A stretch of DNA of 64,000 bases, taken from NCBI GenBank assembly GCA_018398805.1, contig JAGFBZ010002322.1, positions 1 through 64,000 of the forward strand, written 5' to 3'. Position numbers and translations under genes: made by a program. Shown here one piece after another: positions 1 to 12,189 of the stretch. Numbering within the stretch: position 1 is the stretch's first letter; each line of letters opens with the position of its first letter. Origin of the DNA: Hirundichthys speculiger (lineage: Eukaryota; Chordata; Actinopteri; Beloniformes; Exocoetidae). The notes beneath the pieces are model-generated. The model saw only the letters and a program-made list of their open reading frames with translations, was not told where the DNA came from and ran no database searches.

Positions 1-781
1 CTAACTATTATTTATTTTAACTTTTTATTTTTTGCTTGATATTTTTGCTTGATTGTGTTTTTGTCAAACTTTGCCATTTCAGTTGTGTTGTTATGTTATA
101 TTGTATTAATTGGTCTTAGATGATTGTGCACTTCTGTTTTTAAATTAAAAGATTTTTGATTGAATGATTTTTCTTGGTGTTTTTGGGGCCGGGAGGGCAA
201 AATGAACGCCTTTTTCAGAGAGGGCAAGGAATTGCCGGCAGATGCAGAGGGCAGCAATTTTCCACATCCCAATGACGGGAAAAATAGATAGGGACTGTTA
301 CATATAGCAGCTCAAAAACACCCTATTGTGCCTCCCATGTTTGTTGTTTCTTTTTTGAAGTAGAAAAAAAGTCAACAAGTGCCCTAAATTCAAGAGATGG
401 AGATGTTCTTTGGTTTTGAAGATATAAAACTGACAATTCAAGTTTTCATATAAAGTTTGATATACATGTTTATTTACTGTATTATCAGCTGCAAAGAGAA
501 AATTCTTCAAATTAAAATGCCTAATGTATTCTTCCCTGGTCTATTTTTCCTGCACGTATAAGAATTAAAAAATGTTACGCATAAATCTTAATAATATTAG
601 CAGTCCTTTCATATTTAACTAAAACTTCAGCTGCCATGGAGAGCTAAGATTTTCTCCTCGTATACAATACCTTATTTATTGCATTACACATCACATATTC
701 AAAATAACTGGTGATGTTTAGTGACAAAAAAAATGGCGGTGGTGTAGGGAGGGCCCATCCAACATTATCTTGTCCCGGGCC
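1..781. other. No gene recognised
   Basis: AT-rich. Bases 100-175 (ttaaattaaaagatttttga, then ttgaatga) resemble a non-LTR tail. Nothing else supportable. Confidence 0.4.
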
Positions 782-1036
782 TAGAGGTCCCGATCCGATA
801 TTCGTATCGGATCGGCCGCCGATATGAGCAAAAATGCGGATCGGTATCGGATCGCAAGCCCTAAAAATGCCGATCCAGACTCCCGATCCAGTTTTTTTCT
901 AAATCCGTTCCGGGTTTTCCAGCGCACCGCGCAGCATTATTCAGATAACCCATTCCAGGTCTTGCTCTCTGTTTTCCCTAATATCCGGTCTGCATTTTCC
1001 AGCACACCTTCAGCACACGAACATCTCCCTCCCAAT

Positions 1037-1398
1037 CAGTGTTGCCAACTTAGCGACTTTGTTGTATGCTATATCGACTTTCCCCCCCCCTAGCGACTTA
1101 ATCTGTAAAAGCGACTAGCGACAAATCTAGCGACTTTTTCTGGTGATTTAGCGACTCACGCCACTCAAACCGCTAGGTTTGAAGCCATCACTTGGCTGCT
1201 GTCTGCCTCGCGAGCCGCGCTTTTCTCTCTGTTTCTCTCTCTCCTGTTGCCAACTCTCCAATGAGAAAAGTCGCTAGAGGCTGTCCCGGAAGTCGCTAGA
1301 AGTCGCTAGATGCGACGGACGGACACAGACGGGGGTGGAGAGGAGCTCGAGTTGTCTCGCGGGGGGCGGGGTGTTTGGTTTGTGGCTGTGCACTGAGC

Positions 1399-1450
<52 letters not shown>

Positions 1451-1649
1451 AGCGCGGCTCACGAGGCAGACAGCAGCCATCAGCGGCCAAGTGATGGCTT
1501 CAAACCTATCGGTTTGAGTGCCAGTGAGTCGCTAAATCACCAGAAAAAGTCGCTAGATTTGTCGCTAGTCGCTTTTTACAAATTAAGTCGCTAGGGGGGT
1601 CTGGAAAGTCGCTAGATATAGCGACAAAGTCACTAAGTTGGCAACACTG
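1037..1649. mobile_element. Palindromic 'agcgact' MITE nested in the hAT-like element
   Basis: Left arm cagtgttgccaacttagcga and right arm ...ctaagttggcaacactg are long inverted repeats, both full of agcgact/agtcgct. The centre holds a (GA)n run near 1402-1448. A partial copy of the left arm occurs at 24891. A clean target duplication was not found. Confidence 0.65.
1402..1448. repeat. (GA)n microsatellite
   Basis: Nearly perfect gaga run inside the palindromic MITE. It makes arginine/glutamate or serine/leucine frames on the two strands that are not genes. Confidence 0.9.
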
Positions 1650-2874
1650 CTCTCTCTCTGTCGGGCACAGTGCACAGCCACAAACACCCCCCCGTTTGGG
1701 ACGTTTGGGAATCGTGACAAACTGCCACTGAACAGTGTCAAAGCACAGGTACTAATATTAATAGACGGTTAAACTCAGGTTGTGTTTGCTTAATACAATT
1801 AACAATATTATCTGCACTTATGGCTTGTAAAGCCGTGGTTTACTGATGCCATTTCTGTTTGTTATTTATCATTTTGTCTATTTTGTGTTTTGTTAAATAA
1901 ATAGGTCCGTTTCTCGTTACCAACCAATGTGTATTATTCAAATGCACCTAATTCAGCTGGCTAGTTATTATCAGGAGTAAAACCCTATTCAGCATGAGTC
2001 TGACAACACAGTAAGTTGGTTTAAATGACTTAAAACTTTAATACATGCTCAGATAGGCCGGTATCGGTATCGGCAGATATCGGTATCGGATCGGAAGTAC
2101 AAATAAATATCGGATCGGATCGGAAGTTCAAAATGCTCGGGACATCTCTACCGGGCCCCAAGACTGTCAGCTGGCCTGCGGCCAAATGCCGTAAAATGCC
2201 CCCCCCCCCCCCCCCCCCAGCCAAGATATCTCTGCAAAGTTATGTAAAAAAAACAACAACAAAAAACCTGGTTCTTGAGGTCCAGGGACCTGGGTCCTTG
2301 AGGCTGTACACTTTTACACAGTAGGCTATAGGCCCTGGCCATGAAATTAAACAAGCCACTTTTTATTTACTGTTATCATTCCATTATTATGTATATGAAT
2401 ACAAGGGCACAATAGTGACACATAGGCTACACTATCTTACTATATGAACTATAGTGTATGGAAAAACACTGTAAGCATATGTTTGCTATTCAAAGGTGGT
2501 GATGGTGATGACATAAGTCCTGCTGGTACTTCAGGAGAAGCCAGTGCAGAGCAGTTGGCAGGAGGTACACAATCATTTCTAGAGCAACAACATGCAAGTT
2601 GCAGACATAACACCAACAGGTACTGACATTTGACATAAATGGCTCTCATTTCTATTAAGTACTACTGTTGAATTCTGCTGTCTGTTGCTGACTTGCTGTT
2701 ATGTATCCCAGCCCTATATTAGAATATGAGTCAATATTATGTGATTGCTTATTAGGAACTATACTCTCGGACTGTATTATACATTGCGTCTATCAGTGCG
2801 TGCATGTTCTGTGAACATGTATTTAAAGGCTGTCCCCTCATAGCTGATTAATTGTTTGATTTGGACTTTGTTGT

Positions 2875-3499
2875 TGTAACGGACGGCATAAGGATTTTAT
2901 TGGACTTAGGAAATAAAATGTAAATTTTTAGAGTGCAATATGTTCGGGAGGATTGGGTTGTTTTGGATTTTTTGTATTGTTTGAGTTTGAGATTTGATTA
3001 TTCGTTTATCCCCTGGCCCCGATGCTGTGCATCCTGAGCATTTAAGGCAGTCCCACTTCCTGTGTGACACGCAGTCATTAGGACAGGTGCAGCAGCGTCC
3101 TTTGGAGCTCATGGGAAGTGGGCAGCTGCAACAGCTCAGGCCGGGTAAGGGCTGTTTTTTTTTTTTGGTTTGGCTGATCGTATTTGTTTCTTTGTTTTTG
3201 TTTTTTTTTTTTTTCTGTTGTGCCTAACAAGGCGATTTTGCCTTTGTTTGTTTATTTATTAGATTTTGTCGAGGAACATTTTCCTTTTGAGAATCACACA
3301 TGCAACTAACATTCCTTGGAAGAGCGCAGCGAGGTATGTTAACTGCGTTTTTTGTTTTATTGATGAACTATTGTATATTGAATTGTTTTGTATGTGTTGT
3401 TTTTTAGTTTCACGATGCCATGAGACTGCTTGTTAAAATAAAGAACTCAAGCATCAGTCGAGCTCCGCGATTTCCTTCTTAAATTCAAGGACTGTTACA
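2875..3499 (+). mobile_element. Solo LTR (625 bp)
   Basis: Begins TGTAACGG and ends CTGTTACA (TG...CA with inverted ends), flanked by a perfect 5-bp duplication gttgt (2870-2874 and 3500-3504). An AATAAA near 3438, about 60 bases before the 3' end, fits an R/U5 boundary in + orientation. No internal retroviral or Gypsy genes are adjacent, so it is a solo LTR. Superfamily unassigned. Confidence 0.8.
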
Positions 3500-3760
3500 G
3501 TTGTCTTTGTTTATTAGGTTATATTGTAGGCTACAAATAAAAATTATGCAAAAGAGGCAGTTGACATTCCACATGACATACCAGCCCCAAACACAAAAGT
3601 TACTGTATATTCCTCACTTAGTTTGTACATAGGTCCCATATTTGAACTTCTATTTAGAATGCTGTGTGTGTTCGTGTACATGCGTGCCAATGCATGTAGG
3701 TGTGGGCGTGAACGTGCACGTGTGAGCAAGGCCAGGGTGGCCTGGTTACATGACTGACTC

Positions 3761-3803
3761 CCAGTCCGGCCCTGGACCAGGCTCTGGTCCAGGGCCGGAC
3801 TGG
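3761..3803. repeat. Perfect 20-bp inverted repeat with 3-nt loop
   Basis: Arm ccagtccggccctggaccag (3761-3780) is the exact reverse complement of 3784-3803, with loop gct. It directly abuts the 18-bp minisatellite. The cagggccggactgg motif resembles ends of some fish DNA transposons, so it may be two element ends placed back to back. Confidence 0.9.
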
Positions 3804-5158
3804 TGCAGCTGTGCGTCTTGGCGCAGCTGTGCGTCTTGGCGCAGCTGTGCGTCTTGGCGCAGCTGTGAGTCTTGGCGCAGCTGTGCGTCTTGGCGCAAAT
3901 GTGCTTCTTGGCGCAGCTGTGCGTCTTGGCGCAGCTGTGCGTCTTGGCGCAGCTGTGCGTCTTGACGCAGCTGTGAGTCTTGGTGCAGGTGTGCGTCTTG
4001 ACGCAGCTGTGCGTCTTGGCGCAGCTGTGAGTCTTGGCGCAGCTGTGCGTCTTGGCGCAGCTGTGCGTCTTGACGCAGCTGTGCGTCTTGGCGCAGTGTG
4101 CTTGTGGCGCAGCTGTGCGTCTTGGCGCTGTGAGTCTTGGTCGCAGCTGTGCGTCTTGACGCAGCTGTGCGTCTTGGCGCAGCTGTGCGCGCTGGCGCAG
4201 CTGTGCGTCTTGGCGCAGCTGTGAGTCTTGGCGCAGCTGGGCTTGGCAGCGTGCGTTGGCGTGTTCGTCTTGGCGCAGCTGTGCGTCTGGCGCAGCTGGC
4301 GTTGACGCAGCTGTGCGGCGCGCAGCTGTGAGTCTTGGCGCAGCTGTGCGTCTTGGCGCAGCTGTGCGTCTTGGCGCAGCTGTGCGTCTTGGCGCAGCTG
4401 TGAGTCTTGGCGCAGCTGTGCGTCTTGGCGCAGCTGTGCGTCTTGGCGCAGCTGTGCGTCTTGGCGCAGCTGTGCGTCTTGGCGCAGCTGTGCGTCTTGG
4501 CGCAGGTGTGCGTCGTTGTGCGTCTTGGCGCAGCTGTGCGTCTTGGCGCAGCTGTGAGTCTTGGCGCAGCTGTGCGTCTTGGCGCAGCTGTGCGTCTTGC
4601 GTCTTGGCGCCGCTGTGCGCTTGTGCGTCTTGCGAGCTGTGAGTCTTGGCGCAGCTGTGCGTCATGGTGCGTCTTGGTGCAGCTGTGCGTCTTGGCCAGC
4701 TGTGACGGTCTTGTGAGCTGTGCGTCTTGGCGCAGCTGTGCGTCTTGGTGCAGCTGTGCGTCTTGGCGCAGCTGTGCGTCTTGGCGCAGCTGTGCGTCTT
4801 GGTGCGTCTTGGCGCAGCTGTGTGTCTTGGCGCAGCTGTGCGTCTTGGCGCAGCTGTGCGTCTTGGTTCGCTGTGCGTCTTGGCGCAGCTGTGTGTCTTG
4901 GTGCAGCTGTGCGTCTTGGCGCAGCTGTGTGTCTTGGTGCAGCTGTGCGTCTTGGCGCAGCTGTGCGTCTTGGTGCGTCTTGGCGCAGCTGTGCGTCTTG
5001 GTGCGTCTTGGCGCAGCTGTGCGTCTTGGCGCAGCTGTGCGTCTTGGCGCAGCTGTGCATCTTGGTGCAGCTGAGCGTCTTGGCGCAGCTGTGCGTCCTG
5101 GTGCAGCTGTGCGTCTTGGTGCGTCTTGGTGCAGCTGTGCGTCTTGGCGCAGCTGTGC
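3804..5158. repeat. 18-bp minisatellite (about 1.35 kb)
   Basis: Unit cagctgtgcgtcttggcg, repeated roughly 75 times, with tgagtc and tggtgc variants and occasional short units. Because 18 is a multiple of 3 and the unit lacks stops, long frames open on both strands (up to about 470 codons). These are periodicity artefacts: no conserved domain, no splice context. Confidence 0.95.
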
Positions 5159-5764
5159 GCACACCCGCTCTATTTTTTTTTTCTATTTCCAAATTTTGAT
5201 GCCTGTAATTACAAGTTATTGGCTAAAACAAACTTGACAGTAAAGCAACGCTTCTGCGCAGCAGTGGTCTGTAACCTGACAGGATTAATTCCACCCACTG
5301 GAGAAGACGAAAAGCTCTCAGTTGTAGGTCTAAGAGTCGACAGTCTGGAGGCAACAGCAGATGGGGGGTACAAACACAAAAATGAATTCTGTATTCACTG
5401 CTCTTCCAGATTTACCTCCTCTGCACAGATTCCTCACTGTGCATCTCATCTCCCCCAGTGAGAATGTCCACTGACATTAGGCTTTTAATTTACTCTGCGC
5501 CTAAATTTCTCCAACAAGTAAGAAGGATCTCTGTTTCTCTGTCTGTGTGGATTAAACCATCGTCTCGTCTGGTGTTTCTGTAAGCTATAAAACACCATCT
5601 TCTGAGTCACACAAATATACTGTGCAAAATGTCTCAAACATGTTCTCTTTCTAAACACTAGAAAAAAAATCCTTGACCACACTTGTGTCCTTTGGCACGA
5701 GTCAGTCCTGGAGCTACAACTGATATTTTAAATACCCGACAAAGAAATTCAAATTCATTTGTAT

Positions 5765-5960
5765 CATCTAGGGTTTTTGTTGATGATAAGATAAGAATCT
5801 TTATTGTCATTGTACAAAATATACAACAAAATTCTGTTTGGCAGCATCTCTCTTATAGCAGCTTCAGTCACAAGAAATATATATATATATATAAAAAACA
5901 AAAAAAACAAAAAAAAAACAGTAAAAACAGTAAAGTGCAGGTAGAAGTTTTATAAACATA
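5765..5960 (-). mobile_element. LINE/SINE 3' end, minus orientation
   Basis: The stretch ataagaatctttattgtcat and following gcagcatctctc resembles the 3' tail region of fish non-LTR elements read in reverse. An A-rich run (5885-5935) follows. Short and truncated; low certainty of family. Confidence 0.4.
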
Positions 5961-6181
5961 AATAGTCTGTGTTGAAGGTGCAGTATTTAAGGTGCAAGAA
6001 GTTATTGTCCATTATTGATGATGTCTATTCATTTAGAGGTGGTGATCAACATGTATCTGTTTTCTTTTTTCTGTGTTCTCAAATGTTTTTTTTTTCCTTT
6101 ACCAGTGAGTTTAAAGAGATAGAAAACACAATTTCTGGCATGTGAATTGAAAAATTAGAATATTATTACCAGTCTCAAATA

Positions 6182-7324
6182 CACTGCCTGGCCAAAAAAA
6201 AAAAAGTTGCACCAAAAAAAATTGGTACATCAGCACTCTAATATTTAACTGAACCGCCTTTAGCTTTGATTACATCACACATTCGCTGAGTCATTGTTTC
6301 GATTAGCTTCTACAACGTCTCCAGATTTATTTCCATCCAGTGTTGCATTAATTTTTCTCCCAGATCTGTCATTGATGATGGTAGAGTCTGAGTCTCCAGA
6401 ACATCCCAAAGATTCTGGTTCAGGTCTGGACTCTGGTGGCTGATCCATGAGTAGAAATGATGTCTCCTGCTCCCTGAACTGGTCTTTGAGCCCAATGAAT
6501 CCTGGCATCGCCATCTTGAATATGACCGTCCAATCAGGGAAGAACAGATCCATAGATGTAATAACCTGGTCATTCAGGTATATTCAGGTAGTCAGCTGAC
6601 CTCATTCTTTGAGCTCAGACTGTTGCTGAACCTGGACCGGACCAACTGCAGCAACCCCAGATCAGAACACTGCCCCCACAGGCTGGTACAGTAGGCGCTA
6701 GGCATGATGGGAGCATCACTCTGGAACAGGGTCAGTCTGGACTCATCAGACCACATGACCCTCTTCCATTGATCCAGAGTCCAACCTTTATGCTCCCTAG
6801 CAGACTGAAGCCTTTTTTCCAGTTAGCCTCACTGATTAGTGGTTTTCTTCAGGCTACACAGCTGTTCAGTCCCAATCCCTGGAGTTCCCTTAGCATCGTG
6901 AGTTCTACTGTTGTTTTTCTTCCATCTGATCTCACCAAACGTTTCAGTGATCACCGATCACGATCATTGATGATTTTTTTCCTCCTGGAAGACGATGGGT
7001 CCCCACTATCCTTCCAGTTTTTAATAATGCGTTGGACAGTTCTGGACCCAGTTCTGGTAGTTTCTGCAACCTCCTTAGATGTTTTATCTGCTTGATGCCA
7101 ATGATTTGACCCTTCTCAAACAGACTAACATCTTTTCCACGACCACGGATGTGTCGATTAACGTGGTTGTTTAGGAAATGAGAAGCAACTCATTGCACCA
7201 GTTGGGATCAATAACTTGTTACCAGTTGAAAGATGATCACACATGTAGTAATTATCCAACAGGAGGCTCAGACCTGTTTGCTTAGTTAAATCCAGGTGGC
7301 AACTTTTTTTTAGGCCAGGCAGTG
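6182..7324 (-). mobile_element. Tc1/mariner-like transposon with decayed transposase
   Basis: Perfect terminal inverted repeat cactgcctggcc / ggccaggcagtg flanked by the TA duplication (6180-6181, 7325-7326). On - the interior encodes pieces of a DD34E transposase, including SPDLNQNLWDVLE near 6390-6420, spread over two frames with stops and frameshifts. Inactive. Confidence 0.85.
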
Positions 7325-7429
7325 TATTTTTGCCTTTCTGCTTCCAGAGCACTTGCATCCATATAGTCATCTCTATAGGGTACATTAACACATTACATAT
7401 CAGTCATAATATAAGTACATATAACTCTT

Positions 7430-8252
7430 AGGGCCCGATCTTCCGCCAGATTCAATTCAATTCAATTCAATTCTATTCAATTTTATTTGTATAAAGTCTG
7501 TTACAATGACAGTTGTCTCTAGGCGCTTTACAGAGACCCAGAGCATGACCCCCGAGCAAATATCATTAACTAAGATTATACTAAGATCTGCTAAAGCCGC
7601 TATAAAGGGATAGCAGGTAGTGGGAGGGGCATTCTCCCACAAAAAACGCAATCTTCCATCCTTGCTAATCCCGCTATCCCCCCGCGCTACCCGCTACATT
7701 ATGGATAGGAGCGGTTAGGGCGTTCCACCTGTTAAACTAATCAGTGCGTCAGTAGCTATTGCCTTTAAGAGCAGGTTGCGCTACCCGCTACCCGCTAACC
7801 GCCAGATCGGAGCAGCTCGTCTGGGACTCTGCTGTAGAGCTTCCTCCTCTTCCTTCCACCTCCTCCCCCTCTGCACTGATATATACAGATAAATATTTTT
7901 ACACAGACAATCACAGAGTTAATTCGAGAGGTAGAGCCGTTTGTGCACGTTCACATGTGACCAGGTAGATGCGCATTGATGCCATTTGGACCCGTTCTTG
8001 TAGGCGCCGACATGCAGGTTGCCGGTAGCTACCCAGCAACCCTAAACCCGCGATTGCAAGATACCGTGTTTGTGGAAAGGGCAAAAAGACACACATCTAC
8101 ACATCTACTAAGTGAGTAAGGGAGTCGGCATAATGGGTAGCGGCTTTAGCGAGCGGAAGATTGCACCGGCGGTTAGCGGAGGTTCCTATACCCACAATTT
8201 CCAGGTAGCGGCTAGTGTTAACGGGTAAGGGGAAGTGTACGATCGAGGCCTT
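7430..8252. mobile_element. Possible DNA element with nested L2 3' end
   Basis: Ends tagggcccgatc and ...gatcgaggcctta are similar inverted repeats, and the interior repeats acccgctaccc/ggtagcgg motifs in opposite orientation. Flanks do not show a clear duplication. An L2-like 3' end sits at 7449-7590 on -. Confidence 0.35.
7449..7590 (-). mobile_element. L2-like LINE 3' end with (ATTGA)n tail
   Basis: The reverse strand reads an aaagcgcctagagacaac-type 3' end and terminates in repeated attga. It is the same family as the full 3' UTR at 32026-33243. Confidence 0.7.
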
Positions 8253-8859
8253 AGTTTTCAACTAGTTGAATAATACTACTAACATATTTTGTCCTATTTT
8301 GTAATCTTTGCTGTATATTGCTTTTAACATTAATTTTTGCTCACGGGTCATATTCTTTTGCCAATTTCTCATCATTACATCCCATAGTCTAGAAAGAATA
8401 TCTATATCAATAATCTAGTGATCTTCCTCAATAATGTTCAGAAAAGAAATGACTTAGCTCATGAGAAAAAGCTGTAGCTGCAGCACTGATGTGGAAACAC
8501 AGGTATATGCATGCATTACATTTAACTGGTTGAAATAGTGGTAAAAGGTATTTTTTATAAATAGATCTCTCAAATCCTGGAAGAAGACCTTTAAGCATTT
8601 CTGTTGGTTGCAAAAAAAATCCCACTTTATCTTCCCACACTACTAAAACAAAAATTACTTTTCATTTAAGAGCCACTTTCTTCCAAATTTCCTTACAAGT
8701 ATGGAGCATCAAAACTAATGCTGTCACAGGCCATGAAGACCCTGAATCTTGCTTGGGTGGAAAAATGATATTTGGTTTACCTGGCCACAAGATGTCTCCA
8801 GAGTTCAGTCTCAGAAACAGTGGACTGACCTCTGCATGAACAAATATTTCCCTAAAATA

Positions 8860-9285
8860 CACTATATTGTCAAAAGTATTCACTCACCTGCCTTGACTCA
8901 CATATGAGCTTTAGCTCCTCCCATTCCTGATCAATATGACGTGGCTCCACCTTTTACAGCTAGAACAGCTTCAACTGTTCTGGGAAGGTTGTCCACAAGG
9001 TTTAGGAGTGTGTTTGGGGATTTTTGACCATTCTTCCAGAAGTGTATTGCACTTGAGATTTGAGAGGGATTTATCTCTCCAGAGAACGCACCTCCACTGC
9101 TCTAGAGTCCAGTGCTCTACACATCTGCATCCAACTCTTGCACTTGGTGATGTCTGGCTTGGATGCAGCTGCTCGACCATGGAAACCGACTCCATGAAGC
9201 TCTCTGCACACTGTTGTTGAGCTAATCTGAAGGCCACATAAAGTTTGGAGGTCTGTAGTAGAAGTCTTCACTGGTCCACTTTCAT
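8860..9285. mobile_element. Truncated Tc1/mariner-type element
   Basis: After a TA, cactatattgtcaaaagtat and actcacctgcc match a common teleost Tc1/mariner terminus, followed by the typical gcttcaactgttctgggaag interior. The matching right terminus was not found. Confidence 0.55.
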
Positions 9286-10063
9286 AATTGGTATCTTAAA
9301 GCCTCTCACATGCACCAATTACGTTGAGCATATAACATGCTCGTTTAGTCATAAAGGGGGTTGTCTTAAGAGATACTTATTAATAACCAGAAAGGTATTA
9401 ATAAAGTTAATAAATTGAAAAGGGGCACCGGCTGATAAATCAGGAAACATGATTTTCTATGTTCCAGCCTGTGACCAGGGGTGGCGCTATAGAGCAACAG
9501 AGAAGATGTGAGTCCGAGCAAAGACCTCTGCAACCAGCAAATGTTACAAAACTGTAAAATAACCACAAACAACTTCTCTCATTAGAATGTATCAGAATTT
9601 ATTAATACAAGTATTAAAATGAACAAACACTTGAATCAAGATCCTGATATCTACTAACTAAAAGACAACTAGACAAATAAAACATTAAATGGAAAGGAGT
9701 GTTGACTTATATACATGTGTGCTGAGGACTGTGTGTGTGTGTGTGTGTGATAAACTAAGATGGCTTAATAGTGTCAGGAGGGGTTCCAAGATGGCGGACG
9801 AGGTCACGTGCTGCTCTTGTCCCTTACCAAGATGGCCGCTGACTCACGCGATAAGGCGCTGGCTAAGCGGAGGTGATTCCTAACCACCGATGCTGTGATC
9901 GCTCCTAAGAGCTCCACACAGGAGAGAGTGTGAAGCAGACGTAAATATATATATACATAAATACGCACCGGCGGATCACCAGTGGGCTCAATCGTAATAA
10001 CAGTGTAACAGTAATAAGTGTAATCACGAAAATTAAAACAAACTAAGCTGAGTATCTCTACCC
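9286..10063. other. Unclassified repeat left of hAT insertion (continues 11613-12165)
   Basis: The hAT at 10064-11604 interrupts a sequence that resumes at 11613. It has two YY1-like words (aagatggcgg 9788-9797, aagatggcc 9829-9837), an E-box (9805-9810) and a GC-rich second half. Looks like a transposable element, class unknown. Confidence 0.4.
9732..9749. repeat. (GT)n microsatellite
   Basis: Short gt run inside an unclassified repeat. Confidence 0.85.
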
Positions 10064-11509
10064 TAGGGTTTCTCAACAGGGGCGGTACCATCAGGACTGA
10101 GAGGGGGGCGCGCAGTGCCACGCCTTGAGAACTCTATTTTAAACTTCCGTGGTTTCCCAAAAGTTTTTTTTTATAGTGCAAATCTGCTTAAGTTTCAATA
10201 AAATGTTGTGCTCAGATTTCCTTTAAAAAAATAAAGCTGCTGTCTGAGACCAAAACCCAGAGTCTGCTGCTTCCATGACCCATGAAAATCTCCTTTTCTC
10301 TCTACTTCACAATCAGACGAGCCGGGCGGGATCGGTCACCATAGTAACGCCCATAAACACACAGCAGCGGAGAAACCCCTTCCCAACACATTTCGCAGGG
10401 TTTATTTATTCTGCAACCAATGAAAACAACAACAATCGAGACTACGCAATCACGTTTAATCACAAACATTTATACTACAATCAAAAATGGTGGAAAAAAA
10501 GAAAAAGTGCCGCCAGTACTGTGCCGGCTTGTTCACAAACGAGACGAGAGTTCTTTCACTGATGATTAGTGGTTGTATTCTTGAAACTTTGCATATTCCA
10601 CAATTACATCGTAGAACTGATAAAACACAAAAACAATGTACAAACATTACTTACTTCCTTCATATCATACAAACATACAATTACAAAACATAGAACAACA
10701 TACCACTTTGGCCTGCATGCGGACAAACTGGTGAACTTCAATGATTATTATGTTGATTGGCTTAATTAACTTCACGGCCGCTATACTAAAGGTTTTCCGA
10801 AGTGACGTTCGGGACAGGAAGTGACGTCACCGTCATCTTCAACCAAGCCCATCAAGCTTACTCTTTCAACCTTGCTACAATATTAGTTATTATTTCCTCA
10901 TTCCTCCAATATATTCTATTAAGATACAAAAAAATAGAAATTAAAACACTCCAAACAAACGTGTAACTCCAACGTTCTCTATGTGGCATGAACAGCACCA
11001 CAGCTACACCTAGTGGCGATATGTGACAAAAAAAATACCGCAAGTGCAGTTACATTTGTCATCTCTAGAAAATGTTGAAGCCCCCAATTGTCATTATATA
11101 ATTCGCACTCTACCTAGAGGTCAGATGTTTCAACTGTCTCTTCTTCGATGTGGCGCTTTCAGTAAATCTTCCTCCTCCGCGGCTTCTGTCCTTCTCCAAA
11201 AATTTACTCCACAAATGATCTCTGCTAAAAAGGAAAATCCTACTGCGTTACGTATGAGGAACTACGGGGGGAAAAATGTTCATTGTTGTTCAGGTGTTGG
11301 ATGAGCTGACAGACAGATCTGCTGCTCTACACTGGCCACTCAAGTATTATACTTATAAATAATAATATACTAATAATAATAATAATAATAATAATGATAA
11401 TACTATAATACTAAAGTATATTATTATAGTATTATTTCCATGTTATTTCCATTATTTCTATTTCCACAAATTAAAATCCATGCTTACACAGATACGGTGT
11501 TTTTTTGTT

Positions 11510-11546
<37 letters not shown>

Positions 11547-11604
11547 TTAAGAGCATCATGGTGGCCCATAGGGGCGTTTGTTCAAAAAAGGTTGAGAACC
11601 ACTG
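10064..11604. mobile_element. hAT non-autonomous element (1541 bp)
   Basis: Ends tagggtttctcaac and ggttgagaaccactg correspond to the common hAT terminus type. They are flanked by a perfect 8-bp duplication ctctaccc (10056-10063, 11605-11612). The interior has a short frame (MVEKKKKCRQYCAGLFTNE, 10487) like the amino end of ZBED-type transposases, but no catalytic domain. It carries an ETS/CRE composite (10814-10830) and a G run (11526-11546). Confidence 0.85.
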
Positions 11605-12189
11605 CTCTACCCAGGCACAAGCCTCTTTCTTCTGTTCAGTCGGAGGTATCCTGGAGTCCGGGATCAATGGCTGTTATTGGCAATGGCAGAACCGCTGATT
11701 GATTACCCTCCGCGGGTATTATCGTAAGAGCGGCTCCTTTTGTCCTGGTTCTCTCAGCTTCCGTGGGATGTGCAGGTTGCCGTGTATCGACGCAGGCGGG
11801 TCCTCCTACGAAAACACATCTGGCGCCACCGTGTCGTCCCGTGGCGCCACCGTGCCTCTTTTCGCCGATACGTGCGCGGGTCACTTCTGGTACTTCTGGG
11901 ATGCGTTAACCGTCTTTCCTTTTACTGGTGGCTCACTGGAGCGTTACTGGAAAGGCCTCGTGGCTGTTGGCTGAGAGCCGTGGAGGGCCGGAGTAGGCTA
12001 TTAGGGAATATCTTGAGTTGCGTGGAGAAGGTCCAAGCAGGAGAACCGAGGTCCAGGAAAAGAGAGCGAGCTGATGGGGTTTGGGTATTTATGCTGCAGG
12101 GATGCGATCCGCCGTTGTTGGGGATCGATGGAGGTCCTCAGCCAGTAAGAGGCTGTGACATCACTCTCACAGCTTGTAACTCTGAAACT

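Larger units (their letters stand above)
782..2150. mobile_element. hAT-like non-autonomous element with nested foldback
   Basis: Ends tagaggtcccgatcc and ...tcgggacatctcta are imperfect inverted repeats flanked by a near-duplicated ccgggcc. Subterminal regions are rich in GATCGG/TATCGG motifs in opposite orientation. It is interrupted by a second palindromic repeat at 1037-1649. No transposase was seen. Confidence 0.6.

Noticed and set aside
3544..5237. Very long reading frames (up to 472 codons) on both strands
   Set aside because: Pure consequence of an 18-bp stop-free tandem unit; no domain, no splice context.
8936..9237. Overlapping 88-94 codon frames on both strands
   Set aside because: Within the truncated Tc1/mariner-type repeat; no intact transposase.
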